DNA from: Periconia sp. R9002
Lineage: Eukaryota; Ascomycota; Dothideomycetes; Pleosporales; Periconiaceae
Direction: 5' to 3'
DNA length: 64,000 nt
Assembly: GCA_023627715.1 (NCBI GenBank)
Contig: JAMAHW010000025.1
Span: 1-64,000 of the forward strand
The notes under the pieces were generated by a model that saw only the letters and a list, made by a program, of their open reading frames with translations, did not search any database and had not been told where the DNA came from. The translations under genes were made by a program, and so were the position numbers. Shown here one piece after another: positions 34,610 to 48,059 of the stretch. How positions within the stretch are numbered: the first letter of the stretch is position 1; each line of letters begins with the position of its first letter.

Positions 34610-36467
34610 CTACCCCAACCTCCCCCCAACCCTCTCCCCCCACCACTCCCCCCAAACAACCTCCCTCCTCCCCCTCCTCGCCTCCTCCGCCGCAAAAACC
34701 ACCGCATGACTCCGAACCGCCTCCTCAAGATCACACCCCAAGAACCCCCTCTGCGCATCCCTCACACTCACCCCCTTCTCCATGACCGCATTCACAGCCC
34801 TCAAAAACTGTCTCGCGAGCCCCGTATCCCCGCCGCCGTGGCCACTCGCTTCAACGTGCGGGGTGTGTACGGTCGTGGTGTTAGTGGCGAAGTCGTGCAC
34901 GCGGATGGTGTCGGAGTCGTACGAGAGCTCGCCGCGCGTGCCGTAGATGGTGCCTCTGCGGTGGCAGATTTTCTCGGTGAAGGCGGCCATGTGGAAGGAT
35001 GCTGTTTTTGCTTTCCGAGTGGAGGGAGCGGGTTCGTCGTCCCAGGTTAAGGTGACGAACTGGTCCTCGCACACGTCGTTGTCGGCGTCGAAGACGCAGC
35101 GGCCGTACCAGGAGCGCGAGGATACGACGCCCGCGGGGGTATCGTCCGTGTAGTCCTCCGCGAGGTCTTGGAGGAGTTGCTTGGATGCCGCGTCTTTGCC
35201 TAAGGTGCGGTAGATCTCCTCGATTTCCGGGTTCACGATTTTGACGGGCCAGTCGGTGTTGCCGGCGTCGAGGTGGCGCTCCTTGTAGATTTTCTTGGCG
35301 CTGTAGAGGCAGTTAAGTTCGTGGGCGCACGAGAGGCAGTTTGTTGCGGACCCGGCGGCGGCGGGCTTGCGGGCCTTGCGGAAGAAGGTGCGGGAGCTAG
35401 TCGAGGTGATGGTTGAGGGGAGGTGTGGGGGTGCGCTGGGGGTTTGGGGAGGGGGCGTGCAGAAGAGCCAGAGGAGGAAGTCGATGTCGTGGCAGGACTT
35501 TGTGAGGAGCGAGGGTGCGGTGGTGGATTCTTTGCGCCAGTTGCCGCGGACGTAGCTGTGCTTGACGTAAGTTAGTAGGAGTTGATAGGTTTGGGGCTGG
35601 AGATGAGGAGAACGTACGCTGTAATGCCACCACCCAACCGGCTCGACGTGTTCAATGCTTAAGACATCGCCGATCACTTCATTCTCCACTACCAACTGCC
35701 GCAGAAGCATGTTGAACGGCGAGTACCGCAGAACGTGACAGATACCGAAGATCTTGTCTTTGCGGGACGGGCTTAACGCTTTGTAGATGTTGATGCAGTT
35801 TTCGAGGCTCGTTGATAGTGGCTTCTCGCAGCAGATATGCACGTTGAGGTGCGCGATCCCGCACAAGACTTCCTCGTGCTGTTCGTCTAGGACGCAAACA
35901 AATACAGCATCGATGCCTTTGGGGACTGCTTCTCCGGCTTGCTCGCGGGCGCGACGTGAGGTTTCTGTTGAGGAGACGGTCAGTTAGATGAACATCAAAC
36001 AAGACAAAGAATAGAGGATTGAAAACTATAAAGTTATTGCTGAAAAGCTTACCATACTCCACCCACTCCTTCCAACCCGCAAACTCCTGTCCTTCCTCAC
36101 TCTTTCCATCCCCCCATACAAACTTCCTCCCAAACTCCGCTCTCTTGTACGCAACGGGCTCCGCGACCGCGGCAATAATCGCGTTTGTAGACTCGCGGCT
36201 TCCTTTGGCGTAAGCGGTACCTATATCATTCCCGATTAGCATCATGCCGGTCAAGAGATTTCGCAGCCTTCGAGTAACGAGAGTCTACACACGGATTCAT
36301 CTTGTGTGGTATCCTCACAGGGGCAGAGTAAGAAAACGGTTAAACGGACCTCTTGAACCAGCACCGATGATCAAGATTCGCGGCGGGTTCACAAAGTTCG
36401 ATTTGGGGACGGGTTCGAGGAAACTCGAGATATCTTGTGAAGGCGGGGTGATTGCCGACGGCGCCAT
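34610..36467 (-). CDS. Gfo/Idh/MocA-family oxidoreductase
   Basis: NAD(P)-dependent dehydrogenase-like protein. Exons 36350-36467, 36053-36220, 35618-35964 and 34610-35560 give 527 aa in frame. The N-terminal Rossmann fold has RILIIGAGSRG (glycine motif at about 35-40) and the EKP motif (142-144 in HICCEKPLS) that carries the usual lysine next to the nicotinamide. Usual family length is 350-400 aa; this one is longer through a middle insertion (a Pro/Ser/Thr stretch near residue 240, then a Cys-containing segment with CLSCAHELNC that might bind metal) and a basic C-terminal tail. Substrate is unknown. Exon 1 encodes a 30-residue extension. The third intron (35561-35617) is 57 nt, has no stop and keeps frame, so its retention would add 19 residues. 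Confidence 0.85.
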
Positions 36468-37836
36468 TTTGTGCTTGGAGACGAAGATGGAGAAGAGGTT
36501 ATGTTTCAGTGTATGTATTCGGGGGATACCACTACTCGTTTCCCTTTCAAAATCTGTGGATATAAGAGATGCAGACCTGCGTCCCGGCAGACTATGGATA
36601 AATAGGCACTCAGCAGGCAGATCGGTGCCCAGGCAATAAGTCCCTTCTCTTTTATCCTGCGCGTTTTGCGTATGTTGTTCCTTGTTCCCCTCTTTTCTTG
36701 CGTAAACGAAACACTTGATGAGGTGCTGACAACGTGTATCAACCGAACCACTCTCGCACGAAGCAGTGGGTCGACGTTACTTGCTATGTAGGATGCTGCG
36801 CAATTATGTAGCATCAGAGTCGCAACGCATGCAGTCGATCGCTGATTTATTCCTTGATGTGTGGACAGGTAACTGCGTGGCAGTGAATCCGGTGAGTGAG
36901 CTTGACATGTATGTCGTAGCGATACGAGAGTGGGGTTGGTGGTGGTTACAAGAGTGGTTGCAAGGGTGGGAGTTGGGGAAAGGGGTGGCCAATCAGATTG
37001 TGGATGATGTTATCCCCCGCATTTGGGGATCTGCGGTCAGTTACATGCTTGCTTGCCTAACTAAATAATGTTATGAACATATACAATTTTTTGCGGCCGA
37101 TATGCTCGATTGACATCTGTGGTTTTCTATAACTTGTCCATATGTAAGAGATTGACACACTGGACAGACTGGGAAGATAATTTGCATCATATTTCTAGTT
37201 AAACTGAGGACATTAAATTGTATACTTTGTTGTGCTATATCATTTCATATGAAAATCGCTAATATCATCATTACTACAATAACAATATTTCTTCTGGTGT
37301 TAAGAAGAAGCCATTCTAAGTTACTGTTTGTTGCGATGCCAATAGCACTGTGTTGGTAACGCTGAGGCGGTAAATCTCTCTATTGCAGTATGAGACAACT
37401 GTAGGACCGCGCTATCTACTGAATAAAGTAGCAATTAACATTGAAGTTCCTCTGTCATGTATCTTTTCTATAGGTTTCCCCCGGGAAAAGATACAAAAAG
37501 TGCAAACATGCTTCACCTGTTAAACGATTCATTTTTTGTGGTTATTAGCTATTTGTGTTGAGACTGAAAATAAGTATCAATTGAAATTGATTGTTTCGCG
37601 ACGCTCAATCTTCATAACTGGTAGATAAAATAGGCCTACAGTTAGAAGTTATCTAATATTTTCTGCTCCGTTATTCAATAAACCAAAAACAAAAGGATGA
37701 GGTATATTGATTGAAGATCGAAAGAAACACAATTACATTAAGTTTGCTCGCGCTTACATGCCCAACACCCACCGTCCAACAACAAAAAACCCAATACATT
37801 CATAACTCCAACAAAAAAGAACGCACAATCACTTAC
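36468..37836. other. Intergenic, no gene seen
   Basis: Upstream of the oxidoreductase and downstream of the small cupin-like gene. 37.1-37.7 kb is A/T-rich but not RIP-like. No supported feature. Confidence 0.5.
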
Positions 37837-38447
37837 CTAACCAAACACCCTCAAACAAACCAAAAACAAAACCAACCCCACTTCCCACACCCCCCAACCC
37901 TCCTTCCCCCAACCCTCCTTCCCCCAGCCCCCATCCCACCACACAAACACCCTCACTTCCCCGTCCCAAAAAAAACCCTCCCGAACCTTCCCCTCCCCAT
38001 CAACAGCCTTAGCCTTCCTAACCTCCTGCAAACTCCCACTCTCAGCAACCCTTTTCGCAGTCGTGGGACTCATAAGACGATGTCCCTCAGCGAACGTACA
38101 CCCATTCGCGCCCGCCTGTCCCTGATACTGCGTGTTGGCCGCCATCTGGTATTGCCCGCTGGCACTCGTACAAGTCGCATGACCCGATTCCCGCGTTCGC
38201 GACGTGCCGAGCGTGAGTTGGCCGGAGACGACGAGGTGCGTGTTTTGGCCGCTGTGGACGTGGGGTTGGAGGCGGCCGCCGCTGGGGGTTTTTGTGTTAG
38301 TGTGGGAGGTGGGTGGGTGGTTGGGGAAGGAGGAGGAGGGACTTACGGGGTGAGGGTGTTGGTGCCGACGTGGGGGTATCCGTTGTTGATTAGGGCTTGC
38401 TCCGCGGGCGTGGGAGTTCGTCCTGGGGTCGGTCGGAAGTACGACAT
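37837..38447 (-). CDS. Small cupin-like protein
   Basis: Two exons, 38347-38447 and 37837-38281, give 181 aa. The N-terminus (MSYFRPTPGRTPTPAEQAL) is followed by PHVHSGQNTHLVVSGQLTL, which has the HxH and trailing Gly of a cupin first motif, then GCTFAEGHRLMSPTTAKR, a segment typical of small fungal proteins of this kind. Metal ligands beyond the two histidines are not clear, so catalysis is not claimed. The last 40 residues are odd: Trp/Gly-rich with a GKEGWGKEGWG repeat from a DNA repeat at about 37895-37930. They may be read through from an unrecognised intron or a missed stop. The true C-terminus is uncertain. Confidence 0.55.
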
Positions 38448-39698
38448 GATTGATGTGCTTGAAGGTTTTTGAATGTTGTGAAGTAGTGATGAGACATTGA
38501 AAATTTTTGGTGTAACAGGGCGGGAGAGTAGAGTATATATAGCTGTAGTAAGTTAGTTTTGATTTTTAAAATCATAGGGTGATTAACAGGAATTTATATA
38601 CATCGTCTTTTTTTCTTTTGCTTGCTTAACTTCAGTGAGATGTCTCACTCTGATTGCCAGCCATAGGGCACGTCGTCTTACCCAAGGTTTGTGTCTCAAG
38701 AACATGTTTGGGCGAGGCGGACGTTGGCGTGAGGCTCTGAAAAGCCATGTCTCAAACTGTGGAGACCTAATTTGAGGTTAGAACCAATAGATGTTAAGAT
38801 AATTTGTTTGCTTTCTGAGGCAAGTAAGTCACGGTTTCTTCGTGAAGATCCCGCAAACTTGGAATCATCAAAGTTTGAGGATTGGATGGCCATACGCGCA
38901 GATATTTTGATTGAAGATGAGTTTCTGATTTCCTTGTCAGTGCAGAAATCATTGACCACTGTCTCAGAAGTATTGGCTAATGTGTGCTAGCTTTCATATT
39001 GGTTTATTGAGATATCATGGTGTATACGTACTTCAACAGGATGCCGCGCGGAGGTCTCGCATAACTGGAGCAATACAACATGACTGAGTAGTTACCACCG
39101 TGATAGAATTACGGTATTAGTGCTTAACAGCATAGCGAGGTTGCTTTACACTACTAAGACTTCTCACTAGAGCATTTTCTTCGTGCATTGATGAGTCAAG
39201 ACCAGCACTCACAGTACAGACATCCCCTTTCTTACTTCGTATTTCTCATTTTCTGACCACTCTGAGTCTCATTTCTTTATGAGAAGAGAATTCTCCGTGT
39301 CATATTACCACCTGAAGTGAGCACATACCGTAAGACTTAAAACAAAAGCTGAGCACACACATCATAATGGAAGAATGACTCTACGATGATACGTAATTTT
39401 TCCACAGCCATGGAAAGCACTCTTCGTTTTCTATAGGCCAACTGCCGCCACACGGAATATGGTATTTAACAGTAGTATCTACTCTTTAGTACGCATTTTG
39501 GATAACACTAAGCGAGCTCGAAAGAAAGAAAAGAGTGGCATAGAATGATTGTATATGAGATATATATATGTACCTATACCACCACATCGTGGAGGCTGAG
39601 CTACACCTCTATCTAACGTATCTACCGTTTCTCCTACACACACACGCGCAAGCATGCGCACACGGCAATGCGCAGCGAGCCGAGTTTTCATTATTATT
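38448..39698. other. Intergenic, no gene seen
   Basis: A 72-codon frame at 38772-38990 has protein-like composition but no recognisable motif. It is too weak to call. Confidence 0.45.
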
Positions 39699-41499
39699 CT
39701 ACTCCGCCCTCCTCCGCTGATTATTCTCAATAAACACCTTCTTGAACCTAAAATGCAACAAATCATTCGTCACCTCCCACGCGGACTTGGCATTCTGCTT
39801 AACAAGGCGACTCGTGGGCATCTGGAACAACTGATCAATCTCCTCGAGGGTAAGATCCTTAGTCTCAGGCATAAAGAAGATCTGGTAGAACCAGCCGAGG
39901 ACGGCGATGCCGCCGTAGAAGCCGAGGGCCAGGCCGGTTTTGGTGAAGGCGTTCTGCATGCCGGTGAAGTTGTACGTGACGATGAAGGAGGAGAGGAAGA
40001 GCCAGCCGGTCGACGTCGTCATGCCGTATGAGCGGAGGTACGTGGGGTAGACTTCCGAGGGGATGACCCAGGTGAGGGCGGCGTAGGAACCGAAGAAGAG
40101 CTCGTAGAGGATGAGGCCCGTGAGGTAGACGCCAAGTTGGGAGGAGAGCGTCGTCATGTGGTAGCTGATGCCGACGAGGACGAGGCCGATGAAGAAGCCT
40201 GGAAGCATGGCGATGGCCCAGAAGCGGCGCCCGCAGGTTTCCATGAGGAAGATGGCGGGGATTGTGCCGAGGAGGAGGGACCCGCCACCCACGAGTGACA
40301 TGTAGGTTGCGTCGTAGGTGTTGAAGCCGACTTGCGACATTAGGACGGACATGTAGTACATGATTGCGTTGATACCTGTTGTGGGGGTTAGTGAGACGGT
40401 GGGTTGGAGAGGGGAAAGGGGGTACCGTACCGGTGAATTGACCGAGGAAGATCATGATGTTGGCGTAGATGATGGCGCGGCGGGCGCGGGGCTTGGTGAA
40501 GAAGTCCATCCAGGGGTAATTGCTGGTGCGACCGGCAGCGACCTCAGCGGCCTCAGCCTCGGTGCTGACCTTCATGACGAAGAACTCCTCGCGTGCTTCA
40601 TGCGTCGCGATGCCCCGGATGCGGCGCCAGACGGTGAAGGCTTTGAGCGTCTCGCCCTTGTGCATCAGATAGCGAGGCGACTCGGGCATGAACAAGATGC
40701 CGATGCCCATGATGGTGCTGAACACGAGGGAGGAGCCGAGAATATAGCGCCAGTTGCCGTCGACTTTGATGAACATGGCGGCCACAGCGTATCCGAGGAC
40801 TTCACCGAGCGCAATGTTGAATTGGTACAGCGAGACCAGGTTGCCGCGCAGGCGACTTTCAACGGTTTCGGCGACGTAGACGGGGACGGTACCGCCCTCA
40901 AGACCGACACCTGCACCGAGGATGACGCGCGCTGCCACAATCATACCGTAGTTCACACTGCCGGCTTCCAGGGCGCCGCCGATGGTGTACAGAATGCATG
41001 AGATGATGATGGCCCAGCGACGGCCAAAGTACTCGTTGCACGGCGAGATGAGCAATGCACCGGCGACAGCTGCGCAAAAATATTAGAAATTGAACGAGAG
41101 ATGGACGATCAATTCAAACATACCTCCTAATGGCATGCCCGAGTTCACGAGAGAGTTTTGCTGGTCAGTGAGGCCCAAATCATATGGCAGGGCGAGGTTG
41201 GCGCCCGAAATGAGCGATTGGTCTAGGCCTGACAAAAGACCACCCATGGAAGCAAAGAGGACGAGTATCCACGTGAAATGCTTTGGGTTCTTGAACTCGA
41301 TATCGAAGAGACCTTTCTTGTAGCCCGTGGTTTGCAGTTCCCGCTCGAGATCGCGGATGAGGTTGTCCGACTCCCAGCCGTGAGCATTCTCAAGCTGCTC
41401 CGTCTTTGCCTTGGGGGCATCGTAGGCTGGGGGTGGGGCGACCTCGATCTCCGATTTGAAGTTGGTGGCCTCTGTGGAATGGACGGATTTGTCTTCCAT
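39699..41499 (-). CDS. MFS sugar transporter
   Basis: Plasma-membrane sugar/H+ symporter or facilitator of the major facilitator superfamily. Exons 41124-41499, 40431-41069 and 39699-40375 give 563 aa. About 12 membrane segments are visible. Hallmarks are SGLDQSLISGANLALP, NEYFGRRWAI (loop 2-3 motif), GVGLEGGTVPVYVAET, PESPRYLMHKG at the end of the first half, GQFTGINAIMYYMS, METCGRRFWA and the PETKDLTLEEID motif that closes the second half. The cytosolic N-terminus (about 75 residues) is charged, with a KTEQLENAHGWESDNLIRD segment common to one large group of fungal transporters. Substrate cannot be read from sequence; hexose, inositol or another polyol are possible. Both introns (54 and 55 bp) sit at conserved membrane-segment positions. 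Confidence 0.9.
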
Positions 41500-42824
41500 G
41501 GTGCCAGAATAATAAAAACAATTATACAAAGGAGGAAGGGAAACCAACAGACGAAAGACGTGATGGTGGGAAGAGCAAAAGTGCCGCGAAACAATCACGT
41601 TTGGTTCATGGGGGGCATGACGGGCACGACTCCGCTTTTAAAGCACTCCGCACGCAGGCCAGGACTGCCCCAACTGGAGAAGGAAAACCCCATGGTGCTC
41701 CTCGTTTGTGTGGATGACGGTAGTGTGGAGTCTCCAGTCCCCACGGCGCAGATAGGGTGGTTGCAGGTTTTTGAGAAGCCATCTCCAAAGGGAAAGGCGC
41801 GAGCGGCATATTGCGTGTCTTAGCAAGGCTTAAGTGGAGCTTGTATGCGCAGAAGCCTTCTAGTGGCTCGCGGGTTTGAGGCTCTGCGGTCTAAGGCCGG
41901 GATCATGCGCCGATGTCTTTCCGATATTCTTTCCTTGAATCCATGCAATCTGCTCAACCATCATGAGCGAACATGTCCCTTACTTCGTTTTTGGAGTGAT
42001 CATCCAGGCGTGAAAGACCAACCTGCCAATCTCCCACCCATTATTGAAGGTAATGCCGTTGTCTTTCAGTAGTTTTTCGGCTTTACTTAAAACCTCTGAT
42101 ACCCGTACTCCCCACTACTCGCGAGGGGGCCAAGGCCAACCCACAATTCGCTCTCGTCCTGACTCGTTGCGGTAAATTCTCCAACCGTGTTACTTGAAGT
42201 AGATAGGTCTCTACCAGGATCCTGCAGTAAACACCTCTTTTCTGATGGTGTGTGGTTGATGATGACTGCAGTGTGAGTGGGCCAATTAGCGCGCTTGATT
42301 TGGGTTGAACCTTGTTTTGGACCAGGGAAAAAAAACCATTGTGGAGCTCTTTCGGAGCACATCGGGGCCTGTAAGTGCTTTTTCCCTGTTTTTGTTTGGT
42401 AAAATGAAACAGACGAAGAGAAAAAAAAGATGATGGAAAGCACTTGATCAAGATGTGTAAAGGTCGGTGGGGTCGTATAGCAGATCAATTCTGGGCATGT
42501 CGAAACAAGTACAGAAAGCATTCCTCGCAGGAGCGGTGGTACTGAGAACGACCGAGCAACTCATCACTGGCAATCCCGACATCTGCATACATGCACGTAT
42601 GTATAGAACCGGGACCATTATCATCGCAATAGCACTTTTGATTACTTTGACGATGATGACACCCCTTTTGATATGTATGTATGTGTGTATCTTCGCCAAT
42701 GCGCTCGCGCAATCAAGTATGCAACGCTGCCCGCCGTTGGGAAAAGTTAGAAAGAGAAAGAAATCTACTCTATTTGTGATGCCGAGGCAAACACCAACGC
42801 TTCAGAAGAAAGTTGCTGGAATGA
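41500..42824. other. Intergenic between transporter and NTE1
   Basis: Holds the transporter promoter and the 3' flank of NTE1. The open frames here lack recognisable content. Confidence 0.45.
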
Positions 42825-45800
42825 TTAGATGCTGGCTCGTCTTGGCGCCATCGTCCGCCTAAGATCTCGCTCCTTCTCTGTCTCCTCCGTGACGGGCAAC
42901 ACGCCCTGGGCCTTCAACCCCTCGAGGTACTCCTTTCCGTACGCGTATCCCACCTGGTAAATTTCGTCGAATTTTGCAAACTCAAGCGTGCCGTACGAGT
43001 CGATGGGCGGGCGCATGTAGCGGCATCCGGGCGTGTTTTTGGCGCGTTCGAGCGCATCAATACTGGACACGTACGCGAGGCGCGACTGGATGTCTGAAAG
43101 GGTTGGCGGATTGGGGTACGTAGAGAAGGGATTCCAGCGATTCCAGATGGCCCAAAAACCCGAGAGCGAGTCGCCGAAGGATTGGGGGCTGTTGTCGTCT
43201 ACGCTGCCCACGTCAATCGCGAAGATTACATCTGCGCCGAGACTCTTCATATGGCCGACAGTAAGGTTATCGACATAGCCGCCGTCTAGTAACATGTGGC
43301 CATTGTCGCATAGAGGAGGGAGAAGGCCGGCCAGAGACATGGATGCTCGTACGTAACGCCATACGTAACCGCTGCTATGGAAATCGGATCGGCTTTTGCT
43401 GAGGTTGGTGGTGTTGCAGTAGAATTCGAGCCAGAAGTCTTCGATCTGAGAGTTGCCGAAAGTCTTGAAAATACCGCGGTTGAATTCATGCCCAGTAGTA
43501 TATGATGCACTATAGTAGTCAGTGGCTCGTTCAAACATCGTCGAGGTGTAATATGAACTTACGATGGGTATGTGAGGTCGAGAGCAAACCTCCAAATGCT
43601 ACCCATGCGGCTGGCGAACTTCTTGGCCCGCCCGTACATTGGCACCACATCCGCATCCCAAGCATACAGTGCACCAATGAAAGAGCCAATCGATGTACCG
43701 CCCACGATATCTATTGGTATCCCGGCCTCCTCGAGCGCGCGGATAATGCCGACCTGTGAAATGCCTCGTGCGCCACCACCTCCCAGCACTAATCCGACTG
43801 ATTTCCCGCAGAGTCGTCTGGCCAATCGATGGAAATCACCTTTGAATGGTGTCTCTGCAGAGTACAGAGGCGTCTGACGCACCCGCCGGGAGGTGTACTT
43901 TTGAATTTCGGCTTGCAGTACCTGCACCCGTTGCTTAATAGCCGAACCGAAGCGGCGCCCGACTGGATGAACTGGCTCAACCGAAGTTCGGAACGGCATT
44001 TGTATGTGATGATGGCTGCCGTTGATCCAAGGACGATTACGCAACCACCTCCGAGTGAGACCAGGGACGCAGTATCTCTCTGGGTGTAATAGCACCAATT
44101 CCTTGCGAGCCGTCGTCTTAGTCGTTAACAGGAACCGTTCATACTCTCCAATGCTCGGAGAGCCTTCAGCCAAGCCGACAAGGAGGATGCAGTCACCCTG
44201 ACTGATACACGTCTGGGTCCACGGCGACTTGACGGGGGTGTCCGCTACGTACAATACGAGACCGTACTTTTCTTCCAGATCTGCAAGATACTGAGATAAT
44301 TTCAGCTTACCCATTCTATTGAAAGCGTGTCTACCCAGGTGATTGAGAATGGCGGCTTGATTCAGAGAGACGACGCCGTTAGGAGTGCCAATCTGGGTTA
44401 AAGCATTCATGAGGCGGCTCGCGAATTCTGCAACGGGAACTCCGGCAGTAACAGGGAGGATGGTAACCGTACGGAGATTGACGGTGGAAGACACAGTGCT
44501 TCGTGAAGCTTTGGACCTCACTTCTTTGCCTTGCTCATGGAGGGGATCGTCGACTAGCGCCCTCATACGAGAAGCGATAATCTTGGATATTTTGATGGTG
44601 ATGCCGGGGTGCTCAAGAGCCAGGCTGTTGAACAGAGTTTTGGGAAATTTTGCCAATTCTGTATCACGGATAGCGTGTAGAGATCCGGGGCGGGTGGATT
44701 CGGTAAGCACTTCAAGCTCTCCAACACTGTCTCCCTGGCCATATTCGCCAATGACCTTCATACCGTTGTCTTCACCATCTTTGATCGCTCGCAGACGTCC
44801 ATTGAGAACTATGTATATGGCATCGCTTTCATCTCCTTGGTTGTAGATTACCTGCCCAGAATTGACTTGCACCCATTCTAAAGCAAAGTCTATATGTAGG
44901 ATCAATCGTGGAAGCAGGGTGGTCAGGCGTTTAGCCATGGTCAACAGAACAACAGGGTATCGGTCCACAATTCTTTCAATGGATGCGCGTGGGAGGAATC
45001 CAACGTACACATCAGTTTTGGCCGTGACATCAACAAAGGAGCGATACGAAGATACAGTTCCCAGATAGCCAGCCAAGCCGCCGGGTTTCGTGAGGAACAG
45101 GCTCTTCCTCCCTCGTTTCTTCTTCGCGGCATCGTTCAGAAAAGTGCTGTTTTGGAGGGAGCCACGTTTTTGCGAAGACCCACCGAAGAGGTCGGCTTCC
45201 GAAAACTCCGCCTCGGTAGGAAGCGTACCCAAAACATTATGCTCCGCCTCCTCCTCTTCTGTCGGTACACCAACATCCAGAAAACCATCGATGACGTAGT
45301 AAAGACCAGGATTACGCTCACCCTGTTCAACCAGAACAGCTCCTTTAGGGAAGAAGACAATCTCAACATCGTTGACACAGTCTTCGACGATGTTCTGATG
45401 GCCTACACCACTCAAAACGGATTGCGCAGAAGCCGATACCATGGATTCCGAGTCTCCATCTCGAGAGGGGTCATAAGGATCCATGAAACCAAAAGCATTG
45501 CTGAAGATGGCCTTTTGTCTTTTGGCATCGAAGGAAACTAATCGGGGAGATTGTTCAACTGAAGATGCTTTGGGTAAAGGATTTTCCAAATCCGTCAGAC
45601 CAATCGCCTTAAACATGCAGTCAAGAACGGATTCCCGAAAGATAGCAGCCTCATCTACCGACTCCTGTCTTTGTAATCCGACTGGACGTGATATTGGCGA
45701 AGCGAAAGGATTGAAGCTACCAGCGTCCAAGGGAGTACGGGCGTTGCGGTGGGGATCCTGAGGAACGGGCTGCGAGAAGCTATATCGTCCTTGTCGCCCA

Positions 45801-47462
45801 CTTCCGCGAGGTAGATGTGAGTTGGTCAGCAAATCTCCAGCACTGACTTTGTCATTACTAGGCTCCGGTGACATCATTGGGGGATGTCTTTCGTTTTGCA
45901 GATCAGGAGATCCGCGGGCGGCCGCAAGACGCGCATGTGTCGCAACAGCCCCCTTCCTCAGGGAGATGCTGGGATTCCGTCGTCGTCCAGCACCTGGGTT
46001 GTGCAGTGCAATGCCCTTCATACCTTCTTCAGGACCAATACGCTCTGTCTCTTTGATAAATTTATCCTTTAGTCTCTGGAGCGGGGAGTCGCGCAGAAAG
46101 CCGGGTAAGTCGTATGTAGTGAATGAGTTCATGAGTTTTTCGGTCCGTAGAACTTCACTCGTCAGACCAAGGTAGGCATGGCCTGTCGCTAAGGTAACCC
46201 TCTGTAATCGAGTTAGGATCACTTGAACAATGTGGGCGGTCGCTCGGGGGTAGATGCGGGTCAAACGTCGAAAGGCAGTAGCTGGAATGATGGCGATGGT
46301 GGTGTCGACTTTTGCTCTAGCGACGATGTCTGGATGAGCGGATTTGGGTTTTGTTCGGGATTGAGCCCTCTGGTGCCGATCGCGATGTCGCTTCGTGGAG
46401 TCGCCGGCCTCATTTAGGTCCAAGGTAAGGGGAGGTATACTGGGCAAGCGTCCTCCAGCAGTAGGACTGGCTAAGCTAGTAGTTCTGCTATGCCTGAAGG
46501 GCCGGGAATCGGGGGTTTGCGGGCGTGAATTGTTTATAGTGGCGAAGCTACTATTCCTGGACATGGAAGGCCGCGCGCCGACTTGAGGGCTACCGGGCAC
46601 ACCCGAATCTGGATATGCATCATCATCCTCTTCGTGACGTAGTTTGACATCTTCAGTGAAGAGCGAAAGAATAGAAAAGAGCGATGACATGGGAGCACCG
46701 TTTTTGACTTCGGTGAGGAGCTGATATCCCTGACCATGACCACGGCCTTGATGATCGCCAGACTGCTCCGTTGATATGGTCTCATCATCGGATTCAGTGC
46801 TTTCACGGTTAGATTTGACAAAGATTTGAACCGTGCCATCGACCACTAGACAGAAGCCCTTCTCTTCTTCGAGTAACAGAGTTTCTCCTGCAATCAGTTT
46901 GCGGGTTTGCATGGTGCGAGTGAGCTCGTGGAAGACGGGTCGTTCCAAGTACCCAAAGACCTTGATGGCGCTGAGAAACTCGTCGAAATAATTGGCCAGG
47001 CCGCGTTTGGAATCACCCTCCTGGGAGTCTGGAAAGACTTCGACTTGGGGTTCATCGCGTTGGGGCTCTGGGGGTAGTCTGGTGTAGAGATTCATGAAAC
47101 GATACCTCACCAAGTAACTGACGGTGGAGACGATGAGGACGAAGATCAACACTCTATGCAGAGATTAGATGATTTTTCTTGTCGGTCAACATAAAAAAAG
47201 GAAGAAGATTTGGGACTCACAAAGTAGTAAAATTCATGGTGAAGGTCAGGCTCATGGAAAACAGCGTGAAGAGCCATGTGGGGAGTGTGATTGTGGTGAA
47301 TGTGATGATCCAGTACAATGTGCCTGGGAGAACTCGCAGAGTGGCGAGAATCACGCGGGCAAGAAGGTCAAAGGTGGAAAAAGAGGCATTGTCAGTGGCG
47401 GCAACGGTTGTGTGCAAGGCGGCAGTGTTCACGGCATCTGACGTAGCGGCTTCGACAGCCAT
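42825..47462 (-). CDS. NTE1: Lysophospholipase NTE1
   Basis: Phospholipase B of the endoplasmic reticulum that deacylates phosphatidylcholine to glycerophosphocholine. Exons 47221-47462, 43563-47153 and 42825-43509 give 1505 aa, as in other fungi. N-terminal membrane segments lie within residues 25-100, followed by the [16 protein letters not shown] segment. Cyclic-nucleotide-binding-like domains follow ([20 protein letters not shown] near 150-170; others around 690-850 and 870-980), separated by a long disordered region. The patatin domain has GGGGARG (1205-1211), the nucleophile Ser1235 in GTSIG and Asp1353 in DGG, so the catalytic dyad is complete. The last exon joins through an intron at LDLTYPS. 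It is divergent from ARP9 with about 600 bp between starts. Confidence 0.96.
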
Positions 47463-48059
47463 GGCGGACCGAAGACAAGCCAGGTAAATGTGTTCAGGAT
47501 ACGAGGAGCGATAGGCGATGCAAGCGTGGGGTATGGGTGGTTAGTAAGTGTGGCAGCGCATGTCAGGGACGACCTGTGGATGGTAAGGTATGTATTGATG
47601 TATGATAAGTAAGTAAGGTGAGGTGAGGTGAGGTTGAAGTGGAATGGGAAAATCAAGGCGACGGATTGGTTTGGCGAGGAAAGTGATGCCGAGGCCATCC
47701 ATGATGAGAACCGTCAAGTAGAAAACGAACGAAACGAACGGAAACAAAACGTGTAGATAGTGAGTGACCCCCTGCGGGATATCTCGAGACGATGAAAAAA
47801 AATAACAGTTGTCTCATGTGGGAACGAGTGGGCAGGTGGGGAAGGTCAAGGGGTGAGGTTGCGACAAGGTTGATCATGTGAATGCCAAGACGTTGGACGC
47901 GACTTTTGGCTGTCGACCTCTGCTCCCACAACGCGGTCCTGCTGCTGTCGCCTATTGGCCCACCCATCCCAAACCATCACCACACCACCTCCTTCGTAAA
48001 TACTCCCCCAACATCGCCTCGCCTCCGCACCTGGCCGGCTCTCTACATTCGTAAAAGTC
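47463..48059. promoter_or_regulatory. Divergent NTE1/ARP9 promoter
   Basis: The 597 bp between the two ATGs hold both promoters and 5' leaders. Short AGGTGAGGTG-like repeats lie at 47617-47634. No well-defined factor site stands out. Confidence 0.5.

Noticed and set aside
37711..38472. 253-codon plus-strand open frame
   Set aside because: Shadow of the cupin-like gene; Pro/Asn/Lys-rich low-complexity start and no family match.
40360..41001. 213-codon plus-strand open frame
   Set aside because: Antisense of the sugar transporter with no independent support.
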